From an uncultured Alphaproteobacteria bacterium (GTDB lineage: Bacteria; Pseudomonadota; Alphaproteobacteria; HIMB59; GCA-002718135), in NCBI GenBank assembly GCA_902522865.1, contig CABYXC010000014.1:1-33678 (forward strand): 33,678 nt of DNA, given 5' to 3'. Made by a program: the position numbers and the translations under genes. Below the pieces are notes generated by a model. It made no database searches and was not told where the DNA came from. It was given only the letters and a program-made list of their open reading frames with translations. Below, in pieces: positions 8,190 through 16,092 of the stretch (within the stretch, counting starts at the first letter, position 1; every line of letters begins with the position of its first letter).

Positions 8190-9470
8190 TTATTTCTTTT
8201 GTCTAATTTTAACTGACAATTTGTGTCCATCTAGACCTTCAAGTCCTGACATTTTTTCAGTATCTTCCGAAAGAGCATTAAAAGATTTTTTATTCATATC
8301 AACAACAGAGGTTCTTTTCATAAAATCTAAAACACCTAGACCTGATGAAAATTTTGCCGCTCCTGATGTCGGCAATACATGGTTAGTTCCTACAATATAA
8401 TCACCAAAAGCTTCGACAGAGTATTCACCTAAAAATATACCGCCAGCATTATTTATATTCGATAATAATTTTTTATTATTAGAAATGTGAATATGTAAAT
8501 GTTCTGGTGCAACAAAATTTATGATTTCTGAAGCAAGTTCTATATTATTGACCAAAGCTATAATTCCATTATTATTTAAACTTTTTTCAATTATTTTCTT
8601 TTTTGATAAATCTTTTTTAATTTTTTTAATTGAACTTAAGACTTTAGTTGCAAAATTTTTACTATCCGTAATTAAAATTGCTTGTGCATTTTCATCATGT
8701 TCTGCTTGAGCTATTAGATCTGAAGCTACCCAATCTGGATTATTATTGTTATTTGCAACAACTATTATTTCAGATGGTCCTGCGAGCAAATCTATACCTA
8801 CTTTTCCATACAATTGTTTTTTTGCCTCTGCTACATAAGCATTACCAGGTCCAAATATTTTATTGACTGGCTTAATAGTTTGAGTGCCAAACGTTAGTGC
8901 ACTAATAGCTTGAGCTCCTCCTACAAAATATGTCTCTTTAATACCTAATTCCCTTATTAATTTTATAAAATATGGATTAATTGATTTAGTTGGTGGTGTG
9001 ATACAAACAATTCTTTTTACTCCAGCTATGATTGCAGGTACTGCATTCATAATTAAAGATGAGGGATAAAAAGCTCTTCCTCCAGGTACGTACAAGCCAA
9101 CTGAATCAATAGGCTTCCATACAGATTTCAATGTTGCACCATTATTAGTATAGGTAATATTTTTAGGTAATTGTTTTTTGTGAAATGATGAAATATTTTT
9201 TATAGCTTTTTTAAAACTATTAAATATTTGTGGCTCAACTTTAGGTTGTATTTTTATTTTAGATAAATCTAAACTAAGATCTTTTTTACTAATTTTAACT
9301 TTATCAAATTTTGCTGCATACTTAATTAGAGATTTATCGCCATTTTTTTTTACATCATAAATAATTTTTTTTACATCTTCTTGAATTGATTTACTTGATA
9401 ATGAATTTCTTTTTTCAATCTTTGTCTGAAATTGATTATAAAAATTTTTATTAAATTTTATTATTTTCAT
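8190..9470 (-). CDS. hisD: histidinol dehydrogenase
   Basis: Catalyses the last two steps of histidine synthesis, the NAD-dependent four-electron oxidation of L-histidinol to L-histidine. At 426 residues it is full length. The zinc ligands by alignment with Escherichia coli HisD are Gln255, His258 (AQAEHDENAQA), Asp357 (AFGDYIVGTNHVLPT) and His416 (LDGHKLS); the catalytic Glu323-His324 pair lies in APEHLHIH. The family signature around residues 230–260 (GPSEIIVVA ... DWVASDLIAQAEHD) and GGAQAISALTFGT are intact. The start overlaps hisG by 4 nt (ATGA), so the two are translationally coupled. Confidence 0.97.
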   Translation of the reverse strand: MKIIKFNKNFYNQFQTKIEKRNSLSSKSIQEDVKKIIYDVKKNGDKSLIKYAAKFDKVKISKKDLSLDLSKIKIQPKVEPQIFNSFKKAIKNISSFHKKQLPKNITYTNNGATLKSVWKPIDSVGLYVPGGRAFYPSSLIMNAVPAIIAGVKRIVCITPPTKSINPYFIKLIRELGIKETYFVGGAQAISALTFGTQTIKPVNKIFGPGNAYVAEAKKQLYGKVGIDLLAGPSEIIVVANNNNNPDWVASDLIAQAEHDENAQAILITDSKNFATKVLSSIKKIKKDLSKKKIIEKSLNNNGIIALVNNIELASEIINFVAPEHLHIHISNNKKLLSNINNAGGIFLGEYSVEAFGDYIVGTNHVLPTSGAAKFSSGLGVLDFMKRTSVVDMNKKSFNALSEDTEKMSGLEGLDGHKLSVKIRQKK

Positions 9471-10114
9471 TTAACAAAAGTACCTATTTCAGAAATAATT
9501 TTTGAAACCTCATTCATATTTGTCTTATAAGCTGATCTATTGACAATTAATTTAGATTGAATTTTCATTATTTCTTCAATTTCAGTCAAACCATTTTCTT
9601 TTAATGTTTTTCCTGTAGAAACTAAATCTACAATTCTTCTACACATATTTAAAGAAGGGGCTAATTCCATAGATCCACTTAGTTTTATAATTTCTACTTG
9701 TATCCCCTTATTATAAAAAAATTTTTTAGTAATATTTGGGTATTTAGTAGCAATTCTTATGTTGCTCCAAGTTTCAGGATCCTCTTTTTTCAATAAAGAT
9801 TTCAGAGCAGCTACAGAAATTCGACAATGACCAATATTTAAGTCAAGCGGAGCATATATTTCTGAGTAATCAAATTCATTAATTACATCCTCACCAGCTA
9901 TTCCTATTTGCGCAGCTCCAAATGCAACAAATGTACATGCATCAAAGGCTCTTACTTTGATATACTCAATGTTTCTTTTTTTAGATTTAAAAGTTAACTT
10001 TCTTGTATCTTTATCAAATAGTAAAGGATCAGGGGCAAAACTTGTTTTAAGTAACAAGTTTTTACATTCTTTTGTTATTCTTCCTCTTGGTACTGCAATG
10101 ACTATTTTGTTCAT
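9467..10114 (-). CDS. hisG: ATP phosphoribosyltransferase, short form
   Basis: First enzyme of histidine synthesis, joining ATP and PRPP. The N-terminal IAVPRGRITKE and the PRPP-binding IVDLVSTGKTLKENGL (roughly residues 162–178) identify it. At 215 residues it lacks the C-terminal ACT-like regulatory domain of the long form, so by family rule it is HisG-S and needs HisZ for activity and feedback control; no hisZ is in the window. It is followed by hisD with a 4-nt overlap. Upstream, 46 nt separate it from murA, including a possible weak terminator. Confidence 0.95.
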   Translation of the reverse strand: MNKIVIAVPRGRITKECKNLLLKTSFAPDPLLFDKDTRKLTFKSKKRNIEYIKVRAFDACTFVAFGAAQIGIAGEDVINEFDYSEIYAPLDLNIGHCRISVAALKSLLKKEDPETWSNIRIATKYPNITKKFFYNKGIQVEIIKLSGSMELAPSLNMCRRIVDLVSTGKTLKENGLTEIEEIMKIQSKLIVNRSAYKTNMNEVSKIISEIGTFVK

Positions 10115-10145
10115 AAATTGCAGGCTTTTATATTGTGATCAAAGA

Positions 10146-10169
10146 AAAAACTAGAAAAAGTTAGTTTTT
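10146..10169 (-). terminator. weak terminator-like hairpin at the 3' end of murA
   Basis: On the minus strand AAAAACTA, an 8-nt loop, then TAGTTTTT, followed by further Ts and CTTTG. The upstream arm includes the last murA codons. The stem has one G-C pair per side, so it is weak, and read-through into hisG is likely. Confidence 0.35.
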
Positions 10170-11417
10170 CTGTCTTTTTATTTTTACTCCCAAACTACCT
10201 AATGTTTTTTCAATATTTTCATAGCCTCTATCAAGATGATAAACACGATTTAGTGTTGTTTGACCATTTGCATTCATAGCAGCTAACACTAAACTTATAC
10301 TAGCTCGTAAATCACTAGCCATTACCTGCGCTCCTTTAAATGTTTGATTACCTATAATTGTAGCAGTATCTTTTTCTACTGTAATATTTGCCCCTAATCT
10401 ATTCAGTTCAGGAACATGCATAAATCTATTTTCAAAAATTGTTTCTTTAATTTTTGACTTCCCATCAGAGATACACATAAGAGACATTAGCTGAGCTTGT
10501 AAATCGGTGGGAAAACCTGGATATGGACTAGTTGAAAGACTACTAGATTTTAGTTTTGATCCTTTAAAAACTTTTACTGAATTTTTACTTACTTTTAATT
10601 TTGCACCCATTTTTTTTAAAATATCAATTAAAGATTTTAAATAAATTGTATTAAAGTTATTTATTTCTAAAGCTGAATTTAATATCAAAGCTGCAATTAT
10701 ATATGTGCCAGCTACTATTCTATCAGATATTATCTCATGCTCTGCTTTATTTAAATTTGTAACACCTTGTACAAGAATAGTTTTTGTTCCATGGCCTTCT
10801 ATTTTTGCACCCATTTTTATAAGACAGTTTGATAAATCTTCTATTTCTGGTTCTCTTGCAGCATTAGAAATTTTTGTTTCACCTTTTGCCAATACCGAGG
10901 CCATTAGTATATTTTCAGTTGCTCCTACACTTGGAAATGGTAATTTAATTTTATTTCCAATTAATTGTGATTTAACACTACCAACAACAAAACCATTTTG
11001 AATTTCAAAATTAGCTCCCAATTTTGATAAACCAGCAAGATGTATATCTATTGGCCTAGTTCCAATAGCACATCCTCCTGGTAAAGATATTCTAGCCTCA
11101 CCAAATCGAGAAAGTAATGGACCTAGAATCAATATGGAGGCTCTCATTTTTCGCACAACATCATAATCTGCTGATAGATTCTTAATTTTTGATGGATTTA
11201 TTTTTAATTTATTTTTTTTGTGTTCAATTTTTACACCATAATTTTTCAGTAATTTTATTAAATTTAAAACATCAACCACATTAGGCACATTTGAGAGTTT
11301 TAAATTTTTTTTAGATAAAAGAGAAGATACTATAATCGGTAGTGCAGAATTTTTTGAACCGTGAACATTAACTGCCCCAGAAATTTTTGAACCTCCTTTT
11401 ATTATTAATTTATCCAT
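10161..11417 (-). CDS. murA: UDP-N-acetylglucosamine 1-carboxyvinyltransferase
   Basis: First committed step of peptidoglycan synthesis, transferring enolpyruvate from PEP to UDP-GlcNAc in the cytoplasm. The 418 residues match the family. The catalytic cysteine is Cys116 in LPGGCAIGTRPIDIHL (Cys115 in Escherichia coli), so it is the fosfomycin-sensitive Cys form rather than an Asp form. Lys22 in HGSKNSALP and Arg92 in VRKMRASILILGP are also present, as are GATENILMA and the SDRIVAGTYIIAA segment. The ATG overlaps the stop of the small upstream gene (ATGGATAA arrangement), suggesting coupling. Confidence 0.97.
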   Translation of the reverse strand: MDKLIIKGGSKISGAVNVHGSKNSALPIIVSSLLSKKNLKLSNVPNVVDVLNLIKLLKNYGVKIEHKKNKLKINPSKIKNLSADYDVVRKMRASILILGPLLSRFGEARISLPGGCAIGTRPIDIHLAGLSKLGANFEIQNGFVVGSVKSQLIGNKIKLPFPSVGATENILMASVLAKGETKISNAAREPEIEDLSNCLIKMGAKIEGHGTKTILVQGVTNLNKAEHEIISDRIVAGTYIIAALILNSALEINNFNTIYLKSLIDILKKMGAKLKVSKNSVKVFKGSKLKSSSLSTSPYPGFPTDLQAQLMSLMCISDGKSKIKETIFENRFMHVPELNRLGANITVEKDTATIIGNQTFKGAQVMASDLRASISLVLAAMNANGQTTLNRVYHLDRGYENIEKTLGSLGVKIKRQKN

Positions 11418-11559
11418 TTTTGCTAATAGCTTGTTTTCTTTTTAAAATATTTGATTTCAGTTTTTTTTCTAACCTTTTTAATCTCGTTAAGCGTATTTCT
11501 TTTTTAGAATCATCTTTTGCTTGATGTGTATCTTTTTCTTTATTTAATTTATCTGTCAT
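11410..11559 (-). CDS. small basic protein encoded directly upstream of murA
   Basis: 49-residue open frame from an ATG, rich in lysine and arginine, with an acidic/polar first third and a basic helix-like C-terminal half (RLTRLKRLEKKLKSN, then ILKRKQAISKNG). Its stop overlaps the murA start by 8 nt, and its start lies 9 nt after the DUF2256 stop, so it fits exactly into an otherwise non-coding gap on the same strand. I recall similar short Arg/Lys-rich proteins in alphaproteobacteria but cannot name a family. The function is unknown; RNA or ribosome binding would be a guess from charge only. Confidence 0.55.
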   Translation of the reverse strand: MTDKLNKEKDTHQAKDDSKKEIRLTRLKRLEKKLKSNILKRKQAISKNG

Positions 11560-11568
11560 AAATAAGAT

Positions 11569-11715
11569 TTAATTATTATTATTTTTTTTTAATCCATTTT
11601 TAGAGCATTTCTTAGAACAATATAAAACATTCTTCCAATCTCTTTCCCATTTTTTTCTCCAAGAGAATGGCTTATTGCAAACAATACAGACTTTAGATGG
11701 TAAGTTTTTCTTCAA
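11569..11715 (-). CDS. DUF2256 zinc-ribbon-like protein
   Basis: 48-residue protein with Cys10 and Cys13 in [20 protein letters not shown], then Cys33 and Cys37 in [10 protein letters not shown], a probable zinc site. The [12 protein letters not shown] signature is that of DUF2256, whose function is not established. The frame stays open upstream to a TTG at 11754, but the family normally begins at KKNLPSK, so I place the start at the TTG at 11715, just past the mntX stop, with GAG about 7 nt upstream. It is on the same strand as mntX and murA. The CxxC...CxxxC pattern parallels YacG in the same run, although the surrounding residues differ. Confidence 0.8.
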   Translation of the reverse strand: MKKNLPSKVCIVCNKPFSWRKKWERDWKNVLYCSKKCSKNGLKKNNNN

Positions 11716-11719
11716 GATT

Positions 11720-12868
11720 TTACTCAAATAGGTAAAAATATCCGTAGGCAACAACTAATGCAGGAATTGCACTATAAAGGGTTGCTAAAATCGCAGCTTT
11801 TGGGGCAAGTGCAATTGCTGGGAATAAAGCATCACCATCATTTGAAATAGCATTACCAAGCTCTGCAGAAAGAGGAATATGGCCATTTAGATAAAACGTT
11901 GCTACAACAACTTGCGGTCCACAACCAGGTAAAAAACCAAATAGAATTGCTACCAATGGAACAAACGGTAGCCATAAATCAAAAAATATTTTTAAATCTA
12001 AACTTGTAAAGTACATAAATATTTCAAAGACAAGAAAACCACTAATGACCCAAGTAGTTACAAAATTAGTTGTATCTACTACCCTTGATAGTAATCCTCT
12101 ACTTTTGTCAGTTGAGCATTGAAAATCACTTAATGGATTTAATGACCACATAAATATTGAAAGTATTGCTCCAGCAGAAGCTACAAAAACTAAAAGTGAG
12201 TTGTAAGCTGGTGAAAATTCTATCTGGAATGCAACTAGAATACCTAAAATAAAACCAGGAATAAATAAAAAAAGCCAAAAGAAATTAAAATTAGATACAA
12301 AAGTTTTATTTATTTTTTCAAATTCAACTTTTATTTTTGTCTCTGATTGCATAAAGTTTATGCCATGGATAAAATCTATTATATAACCAGAAATTGACCC
12401 GACAATTATTCCAATACCAAATATTAACAATCCAGTCGTGGGCTCAATAGCAAGTATTAAAAAAGCTGCATCACCCATTGTTGCTGTTAATACCGCTACT
12501 AAAGAACCAAAAGAAATACGACCCTGAATATATTGTGTCACAACTATTATAGCTCCACCACAGCCAGGTATCGCACCTAAAAAAGCAGCTATACCAACAT
12601 GGAACTTTTGTGTTTTAGATAAAAAATTCTTAACATCAAATTTTGTTAAACTATCCAAGCCAATAAAAACAAATAGAGTAAATCCAACAAAAACAGATAC
12701 CTGTATGTAAGCATCTATCATTGATGATCGAATAACTTCACCAAATTCACCTCCTTGAAAAACAAGAGAAAGTAATAATAGACCAAAGAAAGATTTCTTT
12801 AATAACCTTCCATCATTCTCAAGAATGATCTTTGTTTTTTCATTAATAGCGTTAATTAGTGCATTCAT
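11720..12868 (-). CDS. mntX: MntX-like manganese transporter (10-TM permease)
   Basis: 382-residue membrane protein with about ten hydrophobic segments and two related halves. [15 protein letters not shown] followed by [11 protein letters not shown] (roughly 95–145) is mirrored by [15 protein letters not shown] followed by [11 protein letters not shown] (roughly 312–355). The paired PGCG and GDA(A/L)F motifs are characteristic of a family labelled as 10-TM putative heavy-metal exporter. Work on marine bacteria described a member, MntX, as a manganese uptake system in roseobacters and SAR11 (recalled, not checked). The gene here is divergent from an MntR-type regulator across a dyad-symmetric gap, which supports manganese as substrate. 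The direction of transport cannot be read from sequence. Confidence 0.75.
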   Translation of the reverse strand: MNALINAINEKTKIILENDGRLLKKSFFGLLLLSLVFQGGEFGEVIRSSMIDAYIQVSVFVGFTLFVFIGLDSLTKFDVKNFLSKTQKFHVGIAAFLGAIPGCGGAIIVVTQYIQGRISFGSLVAVLTATMGDAAFLILAIEPTTGLLIFGIGIIVGSISGYIIDFIHGINFMQSETKIKVEFEKINKTFVSNFNFFWLFLFIPGFILGILVAFQIEFSPAYNSLLVFVASAGAILSIFMWSLNPLSDFQCSTDKSRGLLSRVVDTTNFVTTWVISGFLVFEIFMYFTSLDLKIFFDLWLPFVPLVAILFGFLPGCGPQVVVATFYLNGHIPLSAELGNAISNDGDALFPAIALAPKAAILATLYSAIPALVVAYGYFYLFE

Positions 12869-12871
12869 TAA

Positions 12872-12908
12872 ATGTATATATAGCTAATAAATATAGCTAT
12901 GACTACAT
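12872..12908. promoter_or_regulatory. candidate MntR operator between mntX and mntR
   Basis: Imperfect inverted repeat of 15-bp arms: ATGTATATATAGCTA (12872–12886) and TAGCTATGACTACAT (12894–12908), 12 of 15 positions complementary, with a 7-nt spacer; the inner 7 bp (ATAGCTA/TAGCTAT) are perfect. It begins 3 nt upstream of the mntX ATG and spans most of the divergent gap, so binding could control both genes. ATAGC...GCTAT half-sites recall the Escherichia coli MntR box, though the spacing differs. Confidence 0.55.
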
Positions 12909-12933
12909 TTTCTGTTAATTTTTGTTGATTATT

Positions 12934-13338
12934 ATGCTAAAAAAAAGGATGTCGTTCAGCAAAGTCCGAAATGCTCATAAAACAGAAAATACTGAAGATT
13001 ATTTAGAGCTAATTGCAGAACTTTTAAATTCCAAAGGTGAAGCTCGTATCGTTGATATTGCTGAAAATTTAGGTATTGCACAAGCCACAGCCAATAAAAC
13101 AATACAACGATTACAAACACAGGGTTATATTAAAAGAGAACCTTATCGATCAATTTTTTTAACTTTTAAAGGTCAGAAAATTGCCAGTGAATCAAAAAAA
13201 AGGCATAATATTGTATACAATTTTTTACTAAATCTTGGTTTAGACAAGAATACAGCTTCAGAAGATGCTGAAGGAATAGAGCATCATGTTAGTAAAAAGA
13301 CACTTCGAAAAATGGATAATTTTAACTCGAAAAAATAA
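12934..13338 (+). CDS. mntR: manganese-responsive DtxR/MntR-family regulator
   Basis: Winged-helix repressor of the DtxR/MntR family. Residues about 20–75 form the HTH: DYLELIAELLNSKGEARIVD, then NLGIAQATANKTIQRLQTQG, then the wing PYRSIFLTFKGQKIA. The metal-binding dimerisation part has KRHNIVYNFLL and DAEGIEHHVSKKTL with the Glu-His-His cluster typical of MntR. No C-terminal SH3-like domain is present, as in MntR rather than IdeR. An in-frame TTG at 12922 is possible, but the ATG at 12934 is preferred, giving 134 residues; a further ATG at 12949 exists. It diverges from mntX and probably represses it when Mn(II) is abundant. Confidence 0.85.
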   Translation: MLKKRMSFSKVRNAHKTENTEDYLELIAELLNSKGEARIVDIAENLGIAQATANKTIQRLQTQGYIKREPYRSIFLTFKGQKIASESKKRHNIVYNFLLNLGLDKNTASEDAEGIEHHVSKKTLRKMDNFNSKK

Positions 13339-13378
13339 ATTTAATTTATTGCCAAATCAATTTTATCTAGTGTATAAA

Positions 13379-13411
13379 AAAAGAAGGGACACGGCGAATA
13401 TCCCTTCTTTT
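13379..13411. terminator. bidirectional intrinsic terminator between mntR and the methyltransferase gene
   Basis: Perfect 11-bp stem: AAGAAGGGA (13381–13389) pairs with TCCCTTCTT (13401–13409), extended by two A-T pairs, with an 11-nt loop. On the minus strand it is followed by a run of seven Ts; on the plus strand by four. It therefore ends the long minus-strand run that begins near 24552 and probably also ends mntR. Confidence 0.8.
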
Positions 13412-13496
13412 CATCGTTGGTTTATGGATAGAAAATAAACCTATGTAATAAATACCCGATTCTCGGTTTTGGCTCAAATTTTTTAATTAAAAAGCC
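13379..13496 (-). ncRNA. candidate small RNA or structured 3' UTR ending at the terminator
   Basis: Read on the minus strand the gap contains four successive hairpins: GGCT/AGCC (13471–13474 with 13493–13496), CCGA-TTC-TCGG (13456–13466), a perfect 7-bp GGTTTAT/ATAAACC stem (13419–13425 with 13435–13441), and the terminator. No reading frame of note is present. It could be a 3'-UTR-derived small RNA or simply a structured transcript end. I do not recognise a known RNA family. Confidence 0.3.
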
Positions 13497-13502
13497 TAAA
13501 TT

Positions 13503-14126
13503 TTAATATTTTTGTAATAAAACAATTTTTATTTTTATTTTATTTTTGAAATCATTGTTCAAAGGTAGATAATTTAATGGTCTAGAAATTTTATTGATCT
13601 TTAATGACTTTTGATGTTTTTTTAAAATACTTAAAAAATCCTGTTTCTCCCATAAATCTATTCTATGGGTAAATAATACAAAGCCTTTTTCTTTAATATT
13701 TTTATTAATATTAGCAAAAAATTTGTCAAAGTTTTTGCAATACGTCATGGAGCCAATCAGGGAAATGAGATCAAATTTTATTTTATAATGATGTAATTGT
13801 TCAAAATTTTTTATTTGTAATTTTTTATAAATTTTTTTTCCTGATGAAATTTTCAGGCTTTTTTTTGAAATATCTGAACCATAAATATGACTTTTTGGAT
13901 AAACTTTTTTTAATTCAGCACCAAATAAACCAGTTCCACATGCTAAGTCTAAGATATTTATTGGTTTGATATTAATCGTTTCTTTCAAAAATTTAATGCT
14001 CTTTTTAGGTGCTTGATAATTCCATAACTTGAGTGTTGCATCATAATTTTCTGACCAATCATCATAATATTTTCTTGTTTTACTCAAATTGCCAACGCCA
14101 GAAACTAGTGATTTAAAATTACTCAT
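13503..14126 (-). CDS. class I SAM-dependent methyltransferase
   Basis: 207-residue Rossmann-fold methyltransferase. Motif I is ILDLACGTGLFGAELKK (about residues 58–74), the acidic motif II is IYGSDISKKSLKI, and the post-I region FDLISLIGSMTYC fits motif IV. The N-terminal TRKYYDDWSENYDATL resembles the start of small WBSCR27/UbiE-like methyltransferases. No substrate domain is visible. It overlaps the nitrilase-family gene by 8 nt and is the last gene before the terminator. It may belong functionally with the nitrilase or may be unrelated to the sugar genes upstream. Confidence 0.8.
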   Translation of the reverse strand: MSNFKSLVSGVGNLSKTRKYYDDWSENYDATLKLWNYQAPKKSIKFLKETINIKPINILDLACGTGLFGAELKKVYPKSHIYGSDISKKSLKISSGKKIYKKLQIKNFEQLHHYKIKFDLISLIGSMTYCKNFDKFFANINKNIKEKGFVLFTHRIDLWEKQDFLSILKKHQKSLKINKISRPLNYLPLNNDFKNKIKIKIVLLQKY

Positions 14127-14925
14127 ATTTTAAAGAAGGAATTTTTTTTCTTATTTTATTTACATCAGAAATATTAATAGTTGAGTTAATGACTGCAGGT
14201 TTATTTTTGGTACTATTTATAATCTTCCCCCATGGATCTACTAAGAGGGAATATCCATAGGTCTTTCTTTTCATATGATGATTTCCACACATACCTGTTG
14301 CCACAATAAATACATTATTCTCTATAGCTCGTGATCTATTTAAAACCTCCCAATGATCTTTTCCAGTTGGTCTAGTAAAAGCAGCAGGAACTAAAATAAT
14401 TGAACAATCTTTTTTAGCAAGTTGCCTATATAAATTAGGAAATCGTAAATCATAACAAATTGTCATTCCTAATTTAATATTATTAATTTTTGTAAAAATT
14501 ATTTTATTACCAGCTTTGAACAAAGATGATTCCTGATGTTTTTCTTTGTTATTAATTTCAACATCAAACATATGTATCTTATCATATGTTTTTTTTATGA
14601 CTCCATAATTGTTTATAAAAAAAGATCTATTAACCAATTTACTTTTGTTTTTAATTCTTAAAAGTAAAGAACCTAGATTTATATTTACTTTATTTTTCTT
14701 AGCAAAATCTTTTGCCATCTTCAAAACTGGGCATGTATTTTGGTATGGTGCGTTAAAAATTAAATAACTTTTATCATTAGTAATGATGTTCGAGCATTCT
14801 GGTGTGCAAATTAAGTGAGGTTTAAATTTTAATGTATTATTAAAACTTTTTTCAATAATTTTTGCATTTAAAGCTGGGACGTGGCTTGCTTGGAATTGAA
14901 CTTGAGATATTTTTAATTTATTCAT
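14119..14925 (-). CDS. nitrilase-superfamily carbon-nitrogen hydrolase (Nit1/Nit2-like amidase)
   Basis: Cytoplasmic amidase with the Glu-Lys-Cys triad intact: Glu43 in CTPECSNI, Lys116 in TYDKIHMFDVE, Cys157 in LGMTICYDLRFPNLYR. DLRFPxLYR and KxHxFDVE are typical of the Nit branch, which includes omega-amidase and deaminated-glutathione amidase (repair of metabolite side products), rather than true nitrilases. The 268 residues are the usual length. It starts 6 nt after the MFS gene stop and overlaps the methyltransferase by 8 nt. Given its position behind the transporter operon it could act on an amide product of that pathway, but a housekeeping role is at least as likely. Confidence 0.85.
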   Translation of the reverse strand: MNKLKISQVQFQASHVPALNAKIIEKSFNNTLKFKPHLICTPECSNIITNDKSYLIFNAPYQNTCPVLKMAKDFAKKNKVNINLGSLLLRIKNKSKLVNRSFFINNYGVIKKTYDKIHMFDVEINNKEKHQESSLFKAGNKIIFTKINNIKLGMTICYDLRFPNLYRQLAKKDCSIILVPAAFTRPTGKDHWEVLNRSRAIENNVFIVATGMCGNHHMKRKTYGYSLLVDPWGKIINSTKNKPAVINSTINISDVNKIRKKIPSLKYE

Positions 14926-14931
14926 TTAAAT

Positions 14932-16092
14932 TTATTTAAACTTTAGTAAAAAAACAACTCCAGAAGTAAAGACTATAATACACAATAAATACATATTTAA
15001 AGTAAGCGAAAAGGTTTCAGCTAAAAAGCCAATTGCTGCTGGCATAATCATTGTTGAGGATAATCCAATTGTAATAAGATTGGTAACTGTCATAGGAATA
15101 CTCTCTGAGGACTGTTTGACTGCTTGTCTAATCACAATTGGAACTAAATTGGCTATGGCAAATCCATAAAGACTTAGAACTGCAAGAATAATATAAAAAT
15201 TATTAGTTAATAAGGATAAAAACATTATTGATGCTCCAATCATTACAAAATGGCAACCAACAACTTTTTCTGTAAATAATTTAATCAAAGAATTTGAAAA
15301 TAGATTAGCAAAAATACCTCCAATACTGAAAAATATTAATCCCATACTAGCTAAGTAAAGAGGAGCATTTAAATCTTTTGATAACCATAATGTTGACCAA
15401 TCCATAATTATTCCACCTGAACCGAACACAAAAAATAATAAAAATCCAAATAAAAGAACATTAGTCTCTGGAATTTTGAATTTTTCTCCTTCACCTCTAA
15501 AATCTAAATTTCGAGGTAATCCGAACAAATATACAAAAATAGAAACAAATAGTGATAGAAAAGATAAAATTCCAAAAAATAAATAAGGCTCATAATTATT
15601 TCTCATAATTATACCTGCTAATGAACCGCCAACTAAAATACCTAAATTGAAACCCATAGCATAGTAAGGTGTAATAATTTTTTTAAAATGTTTTTCAATT
15701 AATTGACTATGTATTCCTCCTATTGGTCCAGATGCTCCCCATCCAATTCCAGCCGGTATAAATGTTAATAAAAAATAAAAATATGAAGAAGAAATAATAG
15801 CTAAAAAGGTAGAAAAGGTAACCAATGGAAAAGCTAGAGACATAATTAATTTTGTTCCATACTTTGGTACAAGTATACGACCTGCTATCTGATTAGAGAT
15901 AATAAAGAAGATACCAAAAAGCAGTATCGCAAAACTGAAATCAGATTCATCTATGGATAATCTATTAAAAATCCAAGGCGTAACACCAAAATAACAGCCA
16001 ACAACTATCATGGGATAAGTTGAAGTGATTACTGAAGCAAGCGTTGCCCTTCTAAATATTTTAATTTCCTCTGACACAAATATTTTTACCAA
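14932..16092 (-). CDS. MFS transporter (YbjJ-like), paralogous to the one at 30951–32123
   Basis: 386 residues with about 12 hydrophobic segments. It has MFS-type GGxxxN/GIGWG segments in TM4–TM5 and a distinctive MDWSTLWLSKDL after the central loop (Asp231), shared as DWSPLW with the second MFS protein in this window; the loop FKIPET also matches FSIPEK there. This DWS segment is typical of the YbjJ group of sugar/drug-type MFS proteins. The listed start is a TTG that overlaps the reductase stop by 7 nt; a GTG at 16077 is an alternative, and no ATG is suitably placed. It may export or import an intermediate of the upstream pathway. Confidence 0.75.
   Translation of the reverse strand: MVKIFVSEEIKIFRRATLASVITSTYPMIVVGCYFGVTPWIFNRLSIDESDFSFAILLFGIFFIISNQIAGRILVPKYGTKLIMSLAFPLVTFSTFLAIISSSYFYFLLTFIPAGIGWGASGPIGGIHSQLIEKHFKKIITPYYAMGFNLGILVGGSLAGIIMRNNYEPYLFFGILSFLSLFVSIFVYLFGLPRNLDFRGEGEKFKIPETNVLLFGFLLFFVFGSGGIIMDWSTLWLSKDLNAPLYLASMGLIFFSIGGIFANLFSNSLIKLFTEKVVGCHFVMIGASIMFLSLLTNNFYIILAVLSLYGFAIANLVPIVIRQAVKQSSESIPMTVTNLITIGLSSTMIMPAAIGFLAETFSLTLNMYLLCIIVFTSGVVFLLKFK

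Noticed and set aside
10705..11001. 98-residue open frame antisense to murA
   Set aside because: Lies wholly inside a well-supported essential gene, has no family resemblance, and reads as a shadow frame; similar antisense frames in glpK, hisD, hisG and the aldolase gene were dropped for the same reason.
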